From NCBI GenBank assembly GCA_025934335.1, contig JAICYG010000080.1, forward strand, positions 1 through 11,236: a DNA stretch of 11,236 nt, read 5' to 3'. The notes beneath the pieces were generated by a model that saw nothing but the letters and a program-made list of their open reading frames with translations, did no database searches and had not been told where the DNA came from. The DNA is from Thermoleophilia bacterium. GTDB lineage: Bacteria; Actinomycetota; Thermoleophilia; Gaiellales; Gaiellaceae. Below, in pieces: positions 5,657-11,236 of the stretch; positions within the stretch are counted from its first letter, which is position 1, and every line of letters begins with the position of its first letter. Position numbers and translations under genes: made by a program.

Positions 5657-6004
5657 TCAGTCGATCGACTCGACGAGCCGGACGAGCTCGTCGCGGCGGT
5701 AGCCATGCCGTCGAGCGAGCCGGACGAGCTCGTGCGCCTTCTCCACGACCGCGGTCCGCTCGGGCGTGCCGGCGACCGTGATCCCCCGTCCGCGGCGGAA
5801 CTCGAGCAGGCCCTCGTCGCGCAGCGTGCGGAGCGCTCGAAGGACCGTGTTCGTGTTCACGCCGAGGACGGCGGCAAGATCGCGCGCGGGCGGGAGCCGC
5901 TCGCCGGGCCGGGCCTCGCCCTCGGCGAGGGCGCGCCGGATCTCGGCGGCCGCCAGCTCGTGGAGATCGCCCGGCTGGTCACGCCCTAGCCTGCGCCAGC
6001 TCAT
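5657..6004 (-). CDS. GntR-family transcriptional regulator, YtrA-like subfamily
   Basis: A 115-residue protein, the short length typical of YtrA-type GntR regulators, which lack a large effector domain. The winged helix-turn-helix covers residues 13-77: DLHELAAAEIRRALAEGEARPG, LPPAR at 37-41, the recognition-helix region LGVNTNTVLRALRTL and the wing RRGRGITV with RGRG at 71-74. The C-terminal helix (VVEKAHELVRLARRHGYRRDELVRLVES) is the usual dimerising tail. The ATG at 6004 has no ribosome binding site. It lies within a perfect inverted repeat and close behind a TACATA -10-like element, so the mRNA may be leaderless. Such regulators usually repress their own operon in response to envelope stress or a small molecule; the signal here is unknown. 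Confidence 0.9.
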   Translation of the reverse strand: MSWRRLGRDQPGDLHELAAAEIRRALAEGEARPGERLPPARDLAAVLGVNTNTVLRALRTLRDEGLLEFRRGRGITVAGTPERTAVVEKAHELVRLARRHGYRRDELVRLVESID

Positions 6005-6027
6005 GGTGCTATGTAGGCTAGCACCAT
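6003..6027. promoter_or_regulatory. Perfect 9-7-9 inverted repeat, probable GntR operator
   Basis: ATGGTGCTA (6003-6011), seven bases, then TAGCACCAT (6019-6027) is a perfect dyad in the intergenic region between the GntR gene and the divergent YihY/BrkB-family gene. The left arm contains the GntR start codon, read on the minus strand. GntR-family dimers bind such spaced dyads, and YtrA-type members commonly autorepress. A minus-strand TACATA lies five bases before the ATG, consistent with a leaderless transcript blocked by bound repressor. Binding by this protein is inference. Confidence 0.6.
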
Positions 6028-6071
6028 CCGAGGCTTCGCGTTACGTCCTCACGGGCACATCGCCGCCGCGG

Positions 6072-6941
6072 ATGCAGCGGCGGTGGAAGGCCTTCAAGAC
6101 GATCGTCTCGGTGTGGGTCGACCTGTTCGACGAGCACGGGCTCCTGACCTCGGCCGCGGCGGTCGCGCTGCAGGCATTCGTCGCGATGGTGGCGCTCGCG
6201 CTGCTGGCGCTCGCCCTGATCGGAGCGACGGGTCACCAGCACGTGTGGACGGGTCAGATCGCGCCGCAGCTCGAGCCGAAATTCCTCCCCGACGTGTACG
6301 ACGGCATCAGCGCCACGGTCGACAAGGTGTTCTCGACGGACTCGACGACGCTGATCGTGATCGCGGTGCTGCTCGCGACCTGGGAGGTGTCGGGCGCCGT
6401 ACGTGCGTGCATGAGCGCGCTCTCCCGCGTCTACGGGACGAACGACGAGCGCCCGTGGTACGTGCGCTTTCCGCTCTCGATCGGCATTGCCGTCCTGCTC
6501 ATCCTTGCGCTGGCCGGCTCGTTCGTCCTGATCGTGGGCCTGCGCCACGCCGCCGGCGGAGCGCCGGGGGTCCTGCTGGCTATCGGCCGCTGGGGAGGCA
6601 CGATCGTCCTGCTCACGGCGGCGTTCGCCGTCCTCGTCCGATTTGCGCCCGCCGAGCGGCGCTCGAAGCGCGTCGCCTCGGCCGGCGCAGCGCTCGTCGT
6701 CGTGGCGTGGATCGTTCAGTCGCTGATCTTCGCGTGGTACCTGCGGAGCAGCGCGAGCTACCGGACCGCCGTCGGCGCGCTCACCGCCGTCTACTTCTTC
6801 ACAACGTACTTCTACGTCGCCGCGATCGTGCTGCTCGTCGGGATCGAGCTGGACGAGCAGCTCCGCCGCGACGCGGACCACGAGACGACCGGCAGGCGGC
6901 CGCTGCTCACACTCGTGCGACAGGTCGTCCTCGGACGCTAG
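6072..6941 (+). CDS. YihY/virulence factor BrkB family membrane protein
   Basis: A 289-residue polytopic membrane protein of the family once mislabelled ribonuclease BN (PF03631-like). The basic N-terminus MQRRWKAFKTIVSVWVDLFDEHGLLTSAAAVALQAF corresponds to the family's opening, where a small-residue-rich helix follows an amphipathic helix. Further membrane segments lie at about 40-52, 95-115, 138-162, 172-190, 203-225 and 238-262. The loop ALSRVYGTNDERPWYVRFPLSI matches the family's central A-x-x-x-x-Y-G-x-x-x-x-R-x-W/F region. The ATG at 6072 gives a family-typical length, but there is no clear ribosome binding site. The frame is open further upstream only through the antisense of the GntR gene. 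Function in the family is unproven, with an envelope role suspected. It is divergent from the GntR gene across the inverted repeat, so it could be co-regulated. Confidence 0.85.
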   Translation: MQRRWKAFKTIVSVWVDLFDEHGLLTSAAAVALQAFVAMVALALLALALIGATGHQHVWTGQIAPQLEPKFLPDVYDGISATVDKVFSTDSTTLIVIAVLLATWEVSGAVRACMSALSRVYGTNDERPWYVRFPLSIGIAVLLILALAGSFVLIVGLRHAAGGAPGVLLAIGRWGGTIVLLTAAFAVLVRFAPAERRSKRVASAGAALVVVAWIVQSLIFAWYLRSSASYRTAVGALTAVYFFTTYFYVAAIVLLVGIELDEQLRRDADHETTGRRPLLTLVRQVVLGR

Positions 6942-7423
6942 TAGCGGGTGCCCGGCACGTTCGGCGCGCCCGGGGGCGAGAGGAGGAAGTCGCCGATGCG
7001 CCCGAGGCAGCCCATGACTGCGACGCCTTCCGCGCGCCTCCCGAGGCGGCCGCACCGCTCGCTCCACGTCGTCGTCCGGTTGGCGCCGAAGACGTGGTTG
7101 CGCCCGAGGACCAGCACGTGACAGCGCGGCGCCGGCACGACGCGGAAGCGGATCGAGCCGGCCGTATCGACGCCATGGAGCGTTACGACGAAGGACGCAG
7201 CGCGGCAGCGCGCCGCGAACGCCCGGTAGAGGCAGCCCGGGCCGCCGCCCGAGACGAAGAGCTGATTCCCGTTCTGCGTCTGCATCCGCGCCTGCCCGCA
7301 GTCGAGCGCCGGGTGTGTCGACGCGTGGCCGACGGCCGCGACGAGCCCGGACAGCACGATCACGAGAAGGAGGAGGAGGTGTCTCGGCATGAGCGGATGG
7401 TTCCCCCGGAGGGAGCGGTTCAT
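6938..7423 (-). CDS. Small secreted six-cysteine protein of unknown function
   Basis: Up to 161 residues. A signal peptide is clear: PRHLLLLLVIVLSGLVAAVGHAS, with probable cleavage after GHA. The mature part has six cysteines (DCGQ at 42, PGC at 64, ARC at 73, APRC, SERC, VMGC), enough for three disulfides, and ends in FLLSPPGAPNVPGTRY. Two starts are possible. ATG 7423 has GGAGGG with ideal spacing but lies in the loop of a 15-bp hairpin. ATG 7390 begins directly at the signal peptide but has only a distant GGGGGA. I use 7423 with equal doubt. The gene follows the large secreted protein by 24 bases and is probably co-transcribed, which suggests both act outside the cell. Its stop shares CTAG with the convergent YihY/BrkB gene. 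Confidence 0.75.
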   Translation of the reverse strand: MNRSLRGNHPLMPRHLLLLLVIVLSGLVAAVGHASTHPALDCGQARMQTQNGNQLFVSGGGPGCLYRAFAARCRAASFVVTLHGVDTAGSIRFRVVPAPRCHVLVLGRNHVFGANRTTTWSERCGRLGRRAEGVAVMGCLGRIGDFLLSPPGAPNVPGTRY

Positions 7424-7439
7424 GCCGCTCCCTCCGGGG
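7404..7439 (-). promoter_or_regulatory. Perfect 15-bp hairpin containing a ribosome binding site and start codon
   Basis: CCCCGGAGGGAGCGG (7404-7418), a 6-base loop, then CCGCTCCCTCCGGGG (7425-7439), with no mismatch. In the minus-strand transcript the 5' arm carries GGAGGGAGCGG, the loop carries the ATG of the six-cysteine protein, and the 3' arm encodes its first codons. It starts eight bases after the stop of the upstream secreted protein gene. It could hide the ribosome binding site, limiting translation of the downstream gene. It could also be a U-less terminator or mRNA stabiliser, with the real start downstream at 7390. Confidence 0.6.
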
Positions 7440-7447
7440 TGAAGCAG

Positions 7448-9943
7448 CTAGCAGTACGTCGCCACGATCGTGCCCCTGCCGGGATGATCCGGCGTGGGGC
7501 CATATCCCGGCGCCACGTGCACGACCACGATGTGCACGAAGTCGCCGCTGATCGTGTTCCCGTTCTTCTTGACGTTCGCGGTCACGAGAACCCCCATGTA
7601 CCCCGGGACGCCGCTGGTCGGCGGCGGGCTGTTCCCGCCGCTCGTCTTCCAGGTCCCGGTGCAGCTCGTGGGCTGCGCCCCGCCGGTCGGGAGGCTGTTG
7701 ATCGAGCCGGCGAACCCCTTGAGGCTCGACGGCGCCTGCCCTCCGGTGAGGGCGTTCAGCTGGTTCCAGCTGTCCGCCCACCACGTGACGGTGGTCGATG
7801 ACGAGGCTGCGGCGACCGTCTGGTCGCCGAGCGCGAATGCGCCCCGGCTCGGGAATGCGAACACGATTGCCGAGGCGCTCGCGGACGAGGACAGGTAGAG
7901 CGTGTCGCCCGCGAACGTCGCGTTGATCGTCTCGGGCCCGAGGGCGACGAGTGAGAGCTGCGAGTACGGGATCGTGCAGCTCGCGTTGCCGCTCGCATCG
8001 GTCGAGCCGGTGCAGCTCTTGCCGGCCAGGCTGAGCGTCACCGAGCGTCCCGCGTCCGGCGCTGCCGGCAGGGAATCGCCGTCGTCGTCGCCCGGGCCGT
8101 CCTCCTGTAGCTTCGCGGAGAGCGTCGCCCCCGAGGAGCCGACCAGGATCACCACCTGGCCGGTGTAGGCGAGCGAGGTCTCCTCCTTCGTCACCCTGAT
8201 CGTCAGGGTTCCCGACGTGGCCGAGGCGTGGTGGTGGTCGTCCACCGACACGGTGACGGTGTAGGTCCCGGGCACCGCGGTGTCCGTCCCCGAGATCGTC
8301 GCCGTGCGGTCGCCGTTGTCGGTGAGGCTCAGGCCCGTCGGCAAGCCGCTCGCACTGAAGGAGAGCGTGTCACCCGCGTCGCTGTCGGTCGCCGAGACGC
8401 CGAAGCTGAGTGGGTCGTGGTAGTCGACGGTCTGGTTTGCCAGCGTGCCGAGCACCGGCGCCGCGTTGACCACGGTCGTCGTCGCCGTGCGGGTGATCGT
8501 CGGCTGGTCGGCTCCCGTGGAGTCCTTGAAGCTGAACACGGCCTGGTCGGTCAGCGTCGCCCCCGCCAGCAGATTCGTGCTCGGGTGCGCGGCGATCGTC
8601 CAGGTCTTCGACTCGTGCGGTGCGAGGTCGACCGGGCCGAGCGTGACCGTGCCCGAGCCGTTGAACTGCACGCCCGAGGGCAGGGTGTCGGCCACGGTGA
8701 CTCCGTAGGCGTCGTCCTGGTCGCTCGGGTTCTTGAACGTGAGCGTGTAGTCGAGCGTGTCGCTCGTGTTGCCGGCAATCGTCGACTCGGTGACCGAGAG
8801 CGTGACGTCGCCTGTCGCCGGCACCGGGGACTCGACCTTCGAGCCGGTGGTGGAATAGCTCGCTGCGCAGCTGCCCCCGCCGGCGGCGTTCGACCACTCC
8901 CGCTGGATGCGGAACTTGTCGGCGGCGCCGGAGCCGAGGTAGTTGTTCGTGGTCGTCTTCGACGCGTTCGCGACACCCATGTTGCGGTTGCACTTGTCGC
9001 CGTTCTCGCCCGCGCCGCCCGTCGAGTCCTGCCAGGCGTTGAGGCGAGGATCGGTGATCGCCTCGAGGTGCTCGTGCTCGACGGAGCTGAGCGTCGTGTC
9101 GGCCGACTCGTTGCCCGTCACGTTCGAGTCGCCGCAACCGGCGGCGATCGACTGCGGGCTGCGGTTGTCGGGGATGTCCGCCCACACGAACGTGTTCGCC
9201 GGCGTGTCGTCGGACGAGCTCGACCCGACGTAGCCGTAGGTGTGGTACGCGCAGTACGCGTTCGTGTTGCAGCCCCCGCCGCTCCCGCAGTCGACGACGT
9301 TGCTCGGCAGGAACACGAAGTACATGTCGCTGAGCCCGGTCGGCCAGCTCTTCGCCTTGAGCTGGTTGAAGACCTCGGTGTTGAGGTCGCTCTGCGTGAC
9401 CGGGTCGGCGTTCGTCCCTGCGTGCGGGAACGCCGTCGTGTCGACGACCATGTCCTTGTACGTCGACGTGTCGTCGGGACATATGCCCTTGCCGCAGTAC
9501 TGCGTGGCGGTGTCGAGGATCTCCGAGCCGCCGACGTCCTGGAAGTACTTGATCATCGCGTTCTCGTACGCGGTGTCGTCGGCGGCGGTGGTGCCGCCGC
9601 TGTAGTGGAACCCGGACGGCAGCCAGAAGATCAGGTGCGTGTTCGTGGTCGGCATGATCTCGTTGTCGTTCGGGTTCGCGAGGTTGTCGACCGCGGCCGG
9701 GGCCGCGGGTGCGGCGTTCTTCGACCGTGCGGGCTTCTTCGTCCCGAAGTTGCCGTAGCTGCCGTTCGGCCCCGCCCAGTGCGCCCAGCCGCCCCAGTGC
9801 GGCGTCCCCGGCGGGGGGCCCTTCGCCTGCTTCGCCGCGGCCGTCGCTCCGCCGAACAGCGTCAGCGCGGCAGTCGCGGTCGCGATCACCCCGAGCGCCA
9901 CGCCGACCCTCCGGCGCGAACGATCGTGACGTCCAAGTCTCAT
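7448..9943 (-). CDS. Large secreted multidomain protein with HEHLEA metallopeptidase-like motif, DUF11 and Ig-like domains
   Basis: 831 residues from ATG 9943, chosen for GGAAGGAGCACGCG just upstream. The frame stays open 130 codons further, but only as antiphase sequence over the next gene. Residues 1-36 are a signal peptide (SRRRVGVALGVIATATAALTLFGG, ATAAA), possibly Tat-type because of the arginines. Residues 75-370 form a globular domain (THLIFWLPSGFHYS; cysteine-rich VDCGSGGGCNTNAYCAYHTYGYVG) with SVEHEHLEAITDP at 287-299. H290, E291 and E294 resemble the HExxEAxTDP motif of secreted zinc-peptidase-like proteins, and GENGDKC follows. A DUF11-like domain spans about 378-490, a putative Ig (He_PIG-like) domain 494-572, and a Big/Ig-like domain 583-694. 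The C-terminal domain (TWWADSWNQLNALTGGQAPSS, GFAGS, CTGTW, GYGPTPDHPG, TYC) recurs in actinobacterial exported proteins. It overlaps the preceding gene as ATGA. Peptidase activity is unproven. Confidence 0.88.
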   Translation of the reverse strand: MRLGRHDRSRRRVGVALGVIATATAALTLFGGATAAAKQAKGPPPGTPHWGGWAHWAGPNGSYGNFGTKKPARSKNAAPAAPAAVDNLANPNDNEIMPTTNTHLIFWLPSGFHYSGGTTAADDTAYENAMIKYFQDVGGSEILDTATQYCGKGICPDDTSTYKDMVVDTTAFPHAGTNADPVTQSDLNTEVFNQLKAKSWPTGLSDMYFVFLPSNVVDCGSGGGCNTNAYCAYHTYGYVGSSSSDDTPANTFVWADIPDNRSPQSIAAGCGDSNVTGNESADTTLSSVEHEHLEAITDPRLNAWQDSTGGAGENGDKCNRNMGVANASKTTTNNYLGSGAADKFRIQREWSNAAGGGSCAASYSTTGSKVESPVPATGDVTLSVTESTIAGNTSDTLDYTLTFKNPSDQDDAYGVTVADTLPSGVQFNGSGTVTLGPVDLAPHESKTWTIAAHPSTNLLAGATLTDQAVFSFKDSTGADQPTITRTATTTVVNAAPVLGTLANQTVDYHDPLSFGVSATDSDAGDTLSFSASGLPTGLSLTDNGDRTATISGTDTAVPGTYTVTVSVDDHHHASATSGTLTIRVTKEETSLAYTGQVVILVGSSGATLSAKLQEDGPGDDDGDSLPAAPDAGRSVTLSLAGKSCTGSTDASGNASCTIPYSQLSLVALGPETINATFAGDTLYLSSSASASAIVFAFPSRGAFALGDQTVAAASSSTTVTWWADSWNQLNALTGGQAPSSLKGFAGSINSLPTGGAQPTSCTGTWKTSGGNSPPPTSGVPGYMGVLVTANVKKNGNTISGDFVHIVVVHVAPGYGPTPDHPGRGTIVATYC

Positions 9944-10281
9944 CGCGTGCTCCTTCCTTGTGTCTGCCCGCCCCGAGAGGAGCGAATGGCGATGGTCGCG
10001 CCCACCGGCGCCACGACGAGGTGCGCCGCCTCGAGCTCCCGGACCGCCGGCGGCGGCACCGGCGCCTCCTGCAGCAAGGCGACCGCCGGCGCGAGGCGCT
10101 CGCGCCGGAAGCTCTCCCATGCTTCGGCGTCCTCGCAGACGGCGATCACGCGGACGCCCTCGTCGGTGGCGCCCGCCGCGTAGAGGATCAGTCCCGGCAC
10201 CGTCGGGTCGGCGATCGCCGCCGCGACGGCGGCATACCGCTCCCAGCTGGCCGCGATGTCCTCCACGATCGCGTAGGGCAC
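9940..10281 (-). CDS. Probable small dimeric alpha/beta-barrel (ABM-like) protein
   Basis: 113 residues from a GTG at 10281, preceded by AGAGGG seven bases upstream. PYAIVEDIAASWERYAAVAAAI, then GLILYAAGATDEGVRVIAVCEDAEAWESFRRERL, shows the strand-helix-strand-strand-helix order of dimeric ferredoxin-like barrels (ABM-like proteins). The helix with W and F (AEAWESFRRERLAPAV) is typical. No catalytic residues can be named, and many such proteins are of unknown function. The tail (SSRGGQTQGRSTR) is polar. It is cytoplasmic, with no signal peptide, yet its TGA overlaps the ATG of the large secreted protein (ATGA), so it is the first gene of that operon. It lies divergent from the SARP regulator, with 85 bases between the start codons. 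Confidence 0.78.
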   Translation of the reverse strand: MPYAIVEDIAASWERYAAVAAAIADPTVPGLILYAAGATDEGVRVIAVCEDAEAWESFRRERLAPAVALLQEAPVPPPAVRELEAAHLVVAPVGATIAIRSSRGGQTQGRSTR

Positions 10282-10306
10282 GCAGCGACCCTCTGTCCCC
10301 GTGGTT

Positions 10307-10325
10307 TAGCCGCGGTATAGCCGCG
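10307..10325. promoter_or_regulatory. 8-bp direct repeat with 11-bp period, candidate SARP operator
   Basis: TAGCCGCG occurs at 10307-10314 and again at 10318-10325, giving an exact 11-base period. SARP regulators (ActII-ORF4, DnrI and relatives) bind heptamer direct repeats spaced by one helical turn close to the promoter. A SARP gene starts 42 bases to the right, and the exported-protein operon starts 26 bases to the left. On the minus strand the repeats read CGCGGCTA and contain GGCTAT, which could double as a -10 element of the operon. Which promoter they serve is inference. Confidence 0.5.
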
Positions 10326-10366
10326 CTTTCCATCGCCGCGAAACGGGAGGAGAATCAGCCGGATCG

Positions 10367-11236
10367 ATGGAGGTGCGCGTGCTCGGACCGCTGGAGGTCT
10401 TCGCCGACGGGGCGTCGGTCCGTCTCCAGGCGCCGAAGCAGCGACGGCTGCTGGCGGCGCTCCTGATCGCACACGGCAGGCCGCTGTCGCCGGACACGCT
10501 CGTCGACGCCGTGTGGGGAGGCTCCCCGCCTCCCTCGGCCCGAAAGCTCCTCCAGGTCTACACGTCCCAGCTCCGCAAGAGCCTCGACGGAGGCGCGAGG
10601 ATCGTCAGCGGGCCGACCGGCTACGCGCTCGAGCTGGAAGCCGAGGCGCTCGACGCCGCGCGCTTCGAGCGGCTCGTCGGGGAGGGACGGCAGGCGTTGC
10701 GCGACGGCAACGCGCAACTCGCCGAATCACTGCTGACGCGTGCGCGTGGCCTCTGGCGCGGCTCCGCCTACGCGGACGTCGCCTACGACGACTTCGCCCG
10801 AACCGAGGCGGAACGGCTCGAGGAGCTCCGCCTCGTCGCGTTCGAGGAATGGGCGGATGCGCAGCTTCGGCTCGGCCGACACGCCGACGTCGCTGCCGAG
10901 CTCGTCGCGGTCGCCGCCGCGCACCCGCTGCGCGAGAGCATGCAGGCACTCGCCATGCTCGCGCTGTACCGCTCGGGCCGTCAGGCGGCGGCGCTCGAGC
11001 TGTACGCGACCACGCGCCGGCTGATGCGCGGAGAGCTCGGGCTGGAGCCGCGCCGGGAGTTGCGCGAGCTCCAGGGGAGGATCCTTCGTCAGGATCCGGA
11101 CCTCGAGCGTGACGAGGCCCCGGCGAGGAGATCACGGCTGCCTGCGGCCCCGAACGTGCTCGTCGGGAGAGAGCGCGAGCTTGCCGAACTGCGGGCGCTC
11201 CTCGTCCGCCCTGACGTGCGCCTGGTCACCCTGACG
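10367..11236 (+). CDS. AfsR/SARP-family (BTAD) transcriptional regulator, cut by window end
   Basis: ATG 10367 opens a frame running to the window edge (290 residues seen, no stop). Residues 1-92 are the OmpR-like winged-helix DNA-binding domain: MEVRVLGPLEVFADGASVRL, PKQRRLLAALLIAHGRPLS, LVDAVWGGSPPPSARKLLQVYTSQLRK and GYALEL. Residues 98-243 are the bacterial transcriptional activator domain (ARFERLVGEGRQAL, LWRGSAYADV, HPLRESMQALAMLALYRSGRQAAALELY, LGLEPRRELRELQGRIL). At about 263 VLVGRERELAELRALL begins an ATPase (NB-ARC/AAA-like) region. The window stops at RLVTLT, where a Walker A P-loop is expected next, so this is a large AfsR-like protein and not a minimal SARP. GGGAGGAG lies about 14 bases before the ATG, a long spacing. 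It faces the secreted-protein operon across a direct repeat and is its likely activator. Confidence 0.93.
   Translation, partial: MEVRVLGPLEVFADGASVRLQAPKQRRLLAALLIAHGRPLSPDTLVDAVWGGSPPPSARKLLQVYTSQLRKSLDGGARIVSGPTGYALELEAEALDAARFERLVGEGRQALRDGNAQLAESLLTRARGLWRGSAYADVAYDDFARTEAERLEELRLVAFEEWADAQLRLGRHADVAAELVAVAAAHPLRESMQALAMLALYRSGRQAAALELYATTRRLMRGELGLEPRRELRELQGRILRQDPDLERDEAPARRSRLPAAPNVLVGRERELAELRALLVRPDVRLVTLT

Noticed and set aside
6018..7784. A 588-codon open frame on the minus strand
   Set aside because: It crosses the antisense of the YihY/BrkB-family gene and overlaps two real minus-strand genes in another frame. Its translation is Arg/Asp/His-rich without any domain.
8228..10183. 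A 651-codon open frame on the plus strand
   Set aside because: It is antisense to the exported multidomain protein, consists of Arg/Val/Ala-rich low-complexity sequence, has no ribosome binding site, and arises because high-GC coding DNA lacks stop codons on the opposite strand.
9944..10333. 130-codon N-terminal extension of the large exported protein
   Set aside because: It lies wholly over the barrel-protein gene and its upstream region in another frame. The signal peptide and a strong ribosome binding site place the start at 9943.
10333..10340. Third copy of the direct repeat (TCGCCGCG)
   Set aside because: It differs at one base and lies 15 bases from the second copy, not 11, so it does not fit the helical phasing.

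Overview
The window is high-GC DNA, about two thirds G+C by eye, with dense, mostly overlapping genes, frequent GTG starts and strong AGGAGG-type ribosome binding sites. The gene families point to a high-GC actinobacterium: an AfsR/SARP-type regulator, a DUF3618 plus Holin-X envelope cluster, and a secreted multidomain protein whose C-terminal domain I associate with Thermoleophilia (Gaiellales/Solirubrobacterales). The phylum-level placement is inference. I see no tRNA, rRNA, CRISPR array, transposase or phage structural gene.

Left part (1-2819, all minus strand). A truncated collagen-like secreted or membrane-anchored protein (1-497) sits beyond an envelope cluster read leftward: a small coiled-coil protein (2550-2819), a short SH3/KOW-like protein whose frame is broken (2293-2507), an amphipathic membrane-anchored protein (1574-2191), a Holin-X family protein (1142-1567) and a DUF3618 protein (654-1178). 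The last three form a tight operon. It is preceded by a well-placed candidate SigB/SigF-type promoter, GTTT-N15-GGCTAC, embedded in a perfect palindrome. General stress control of this cluster is an inference.

Middle part (2813-6941). A 36-residue membrane peptide (2909-3019, plus) precedes two translationally coupled peptide/nickel-type ABC permeases in the order C then B (3105-5251). No ATPase or binding protein is encoded here. Converging on them is a two-gene minus-strand operon: a YtrA-like GntR regulator (5657-6004) and an unknown one-pass membrane protein (5248-5646). The regulator's start codon lies inside a perfect 9-7-9 inverted repeat, which is probably its own operator and is shared with the divergent YihY/BrkB-family membrane protein gene (6072-6941).

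Right part (6938-11236). A minus-strand operon is read leftward: a 113-residue, probably ferredoxin-like alpha/beta barrel protein (9940-10281); an 831-residue secreted protein with an HEHLEA metallopeptidase-like motif, DUF11, Ig-like domains and an actinobacterial C-terminal domain (7448-9943); and a small six-cysteine secreted protein (6938-7423). The first two overlap as ATGA. A perfect 15-bp hairpin lies between the second and third, with the start codon of the third gene in its loop. Divergent from this operon is a truncated SARP/BTAD regulator (10367 to the window end). The shared intergenic region holds an 8-bp direct repeat with an 11-bp period, the spacing typical of SARP operators. 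The simplest reading is a regulator facing the exported-protein operon it controls. This is the best candidate for an undescribed system here.
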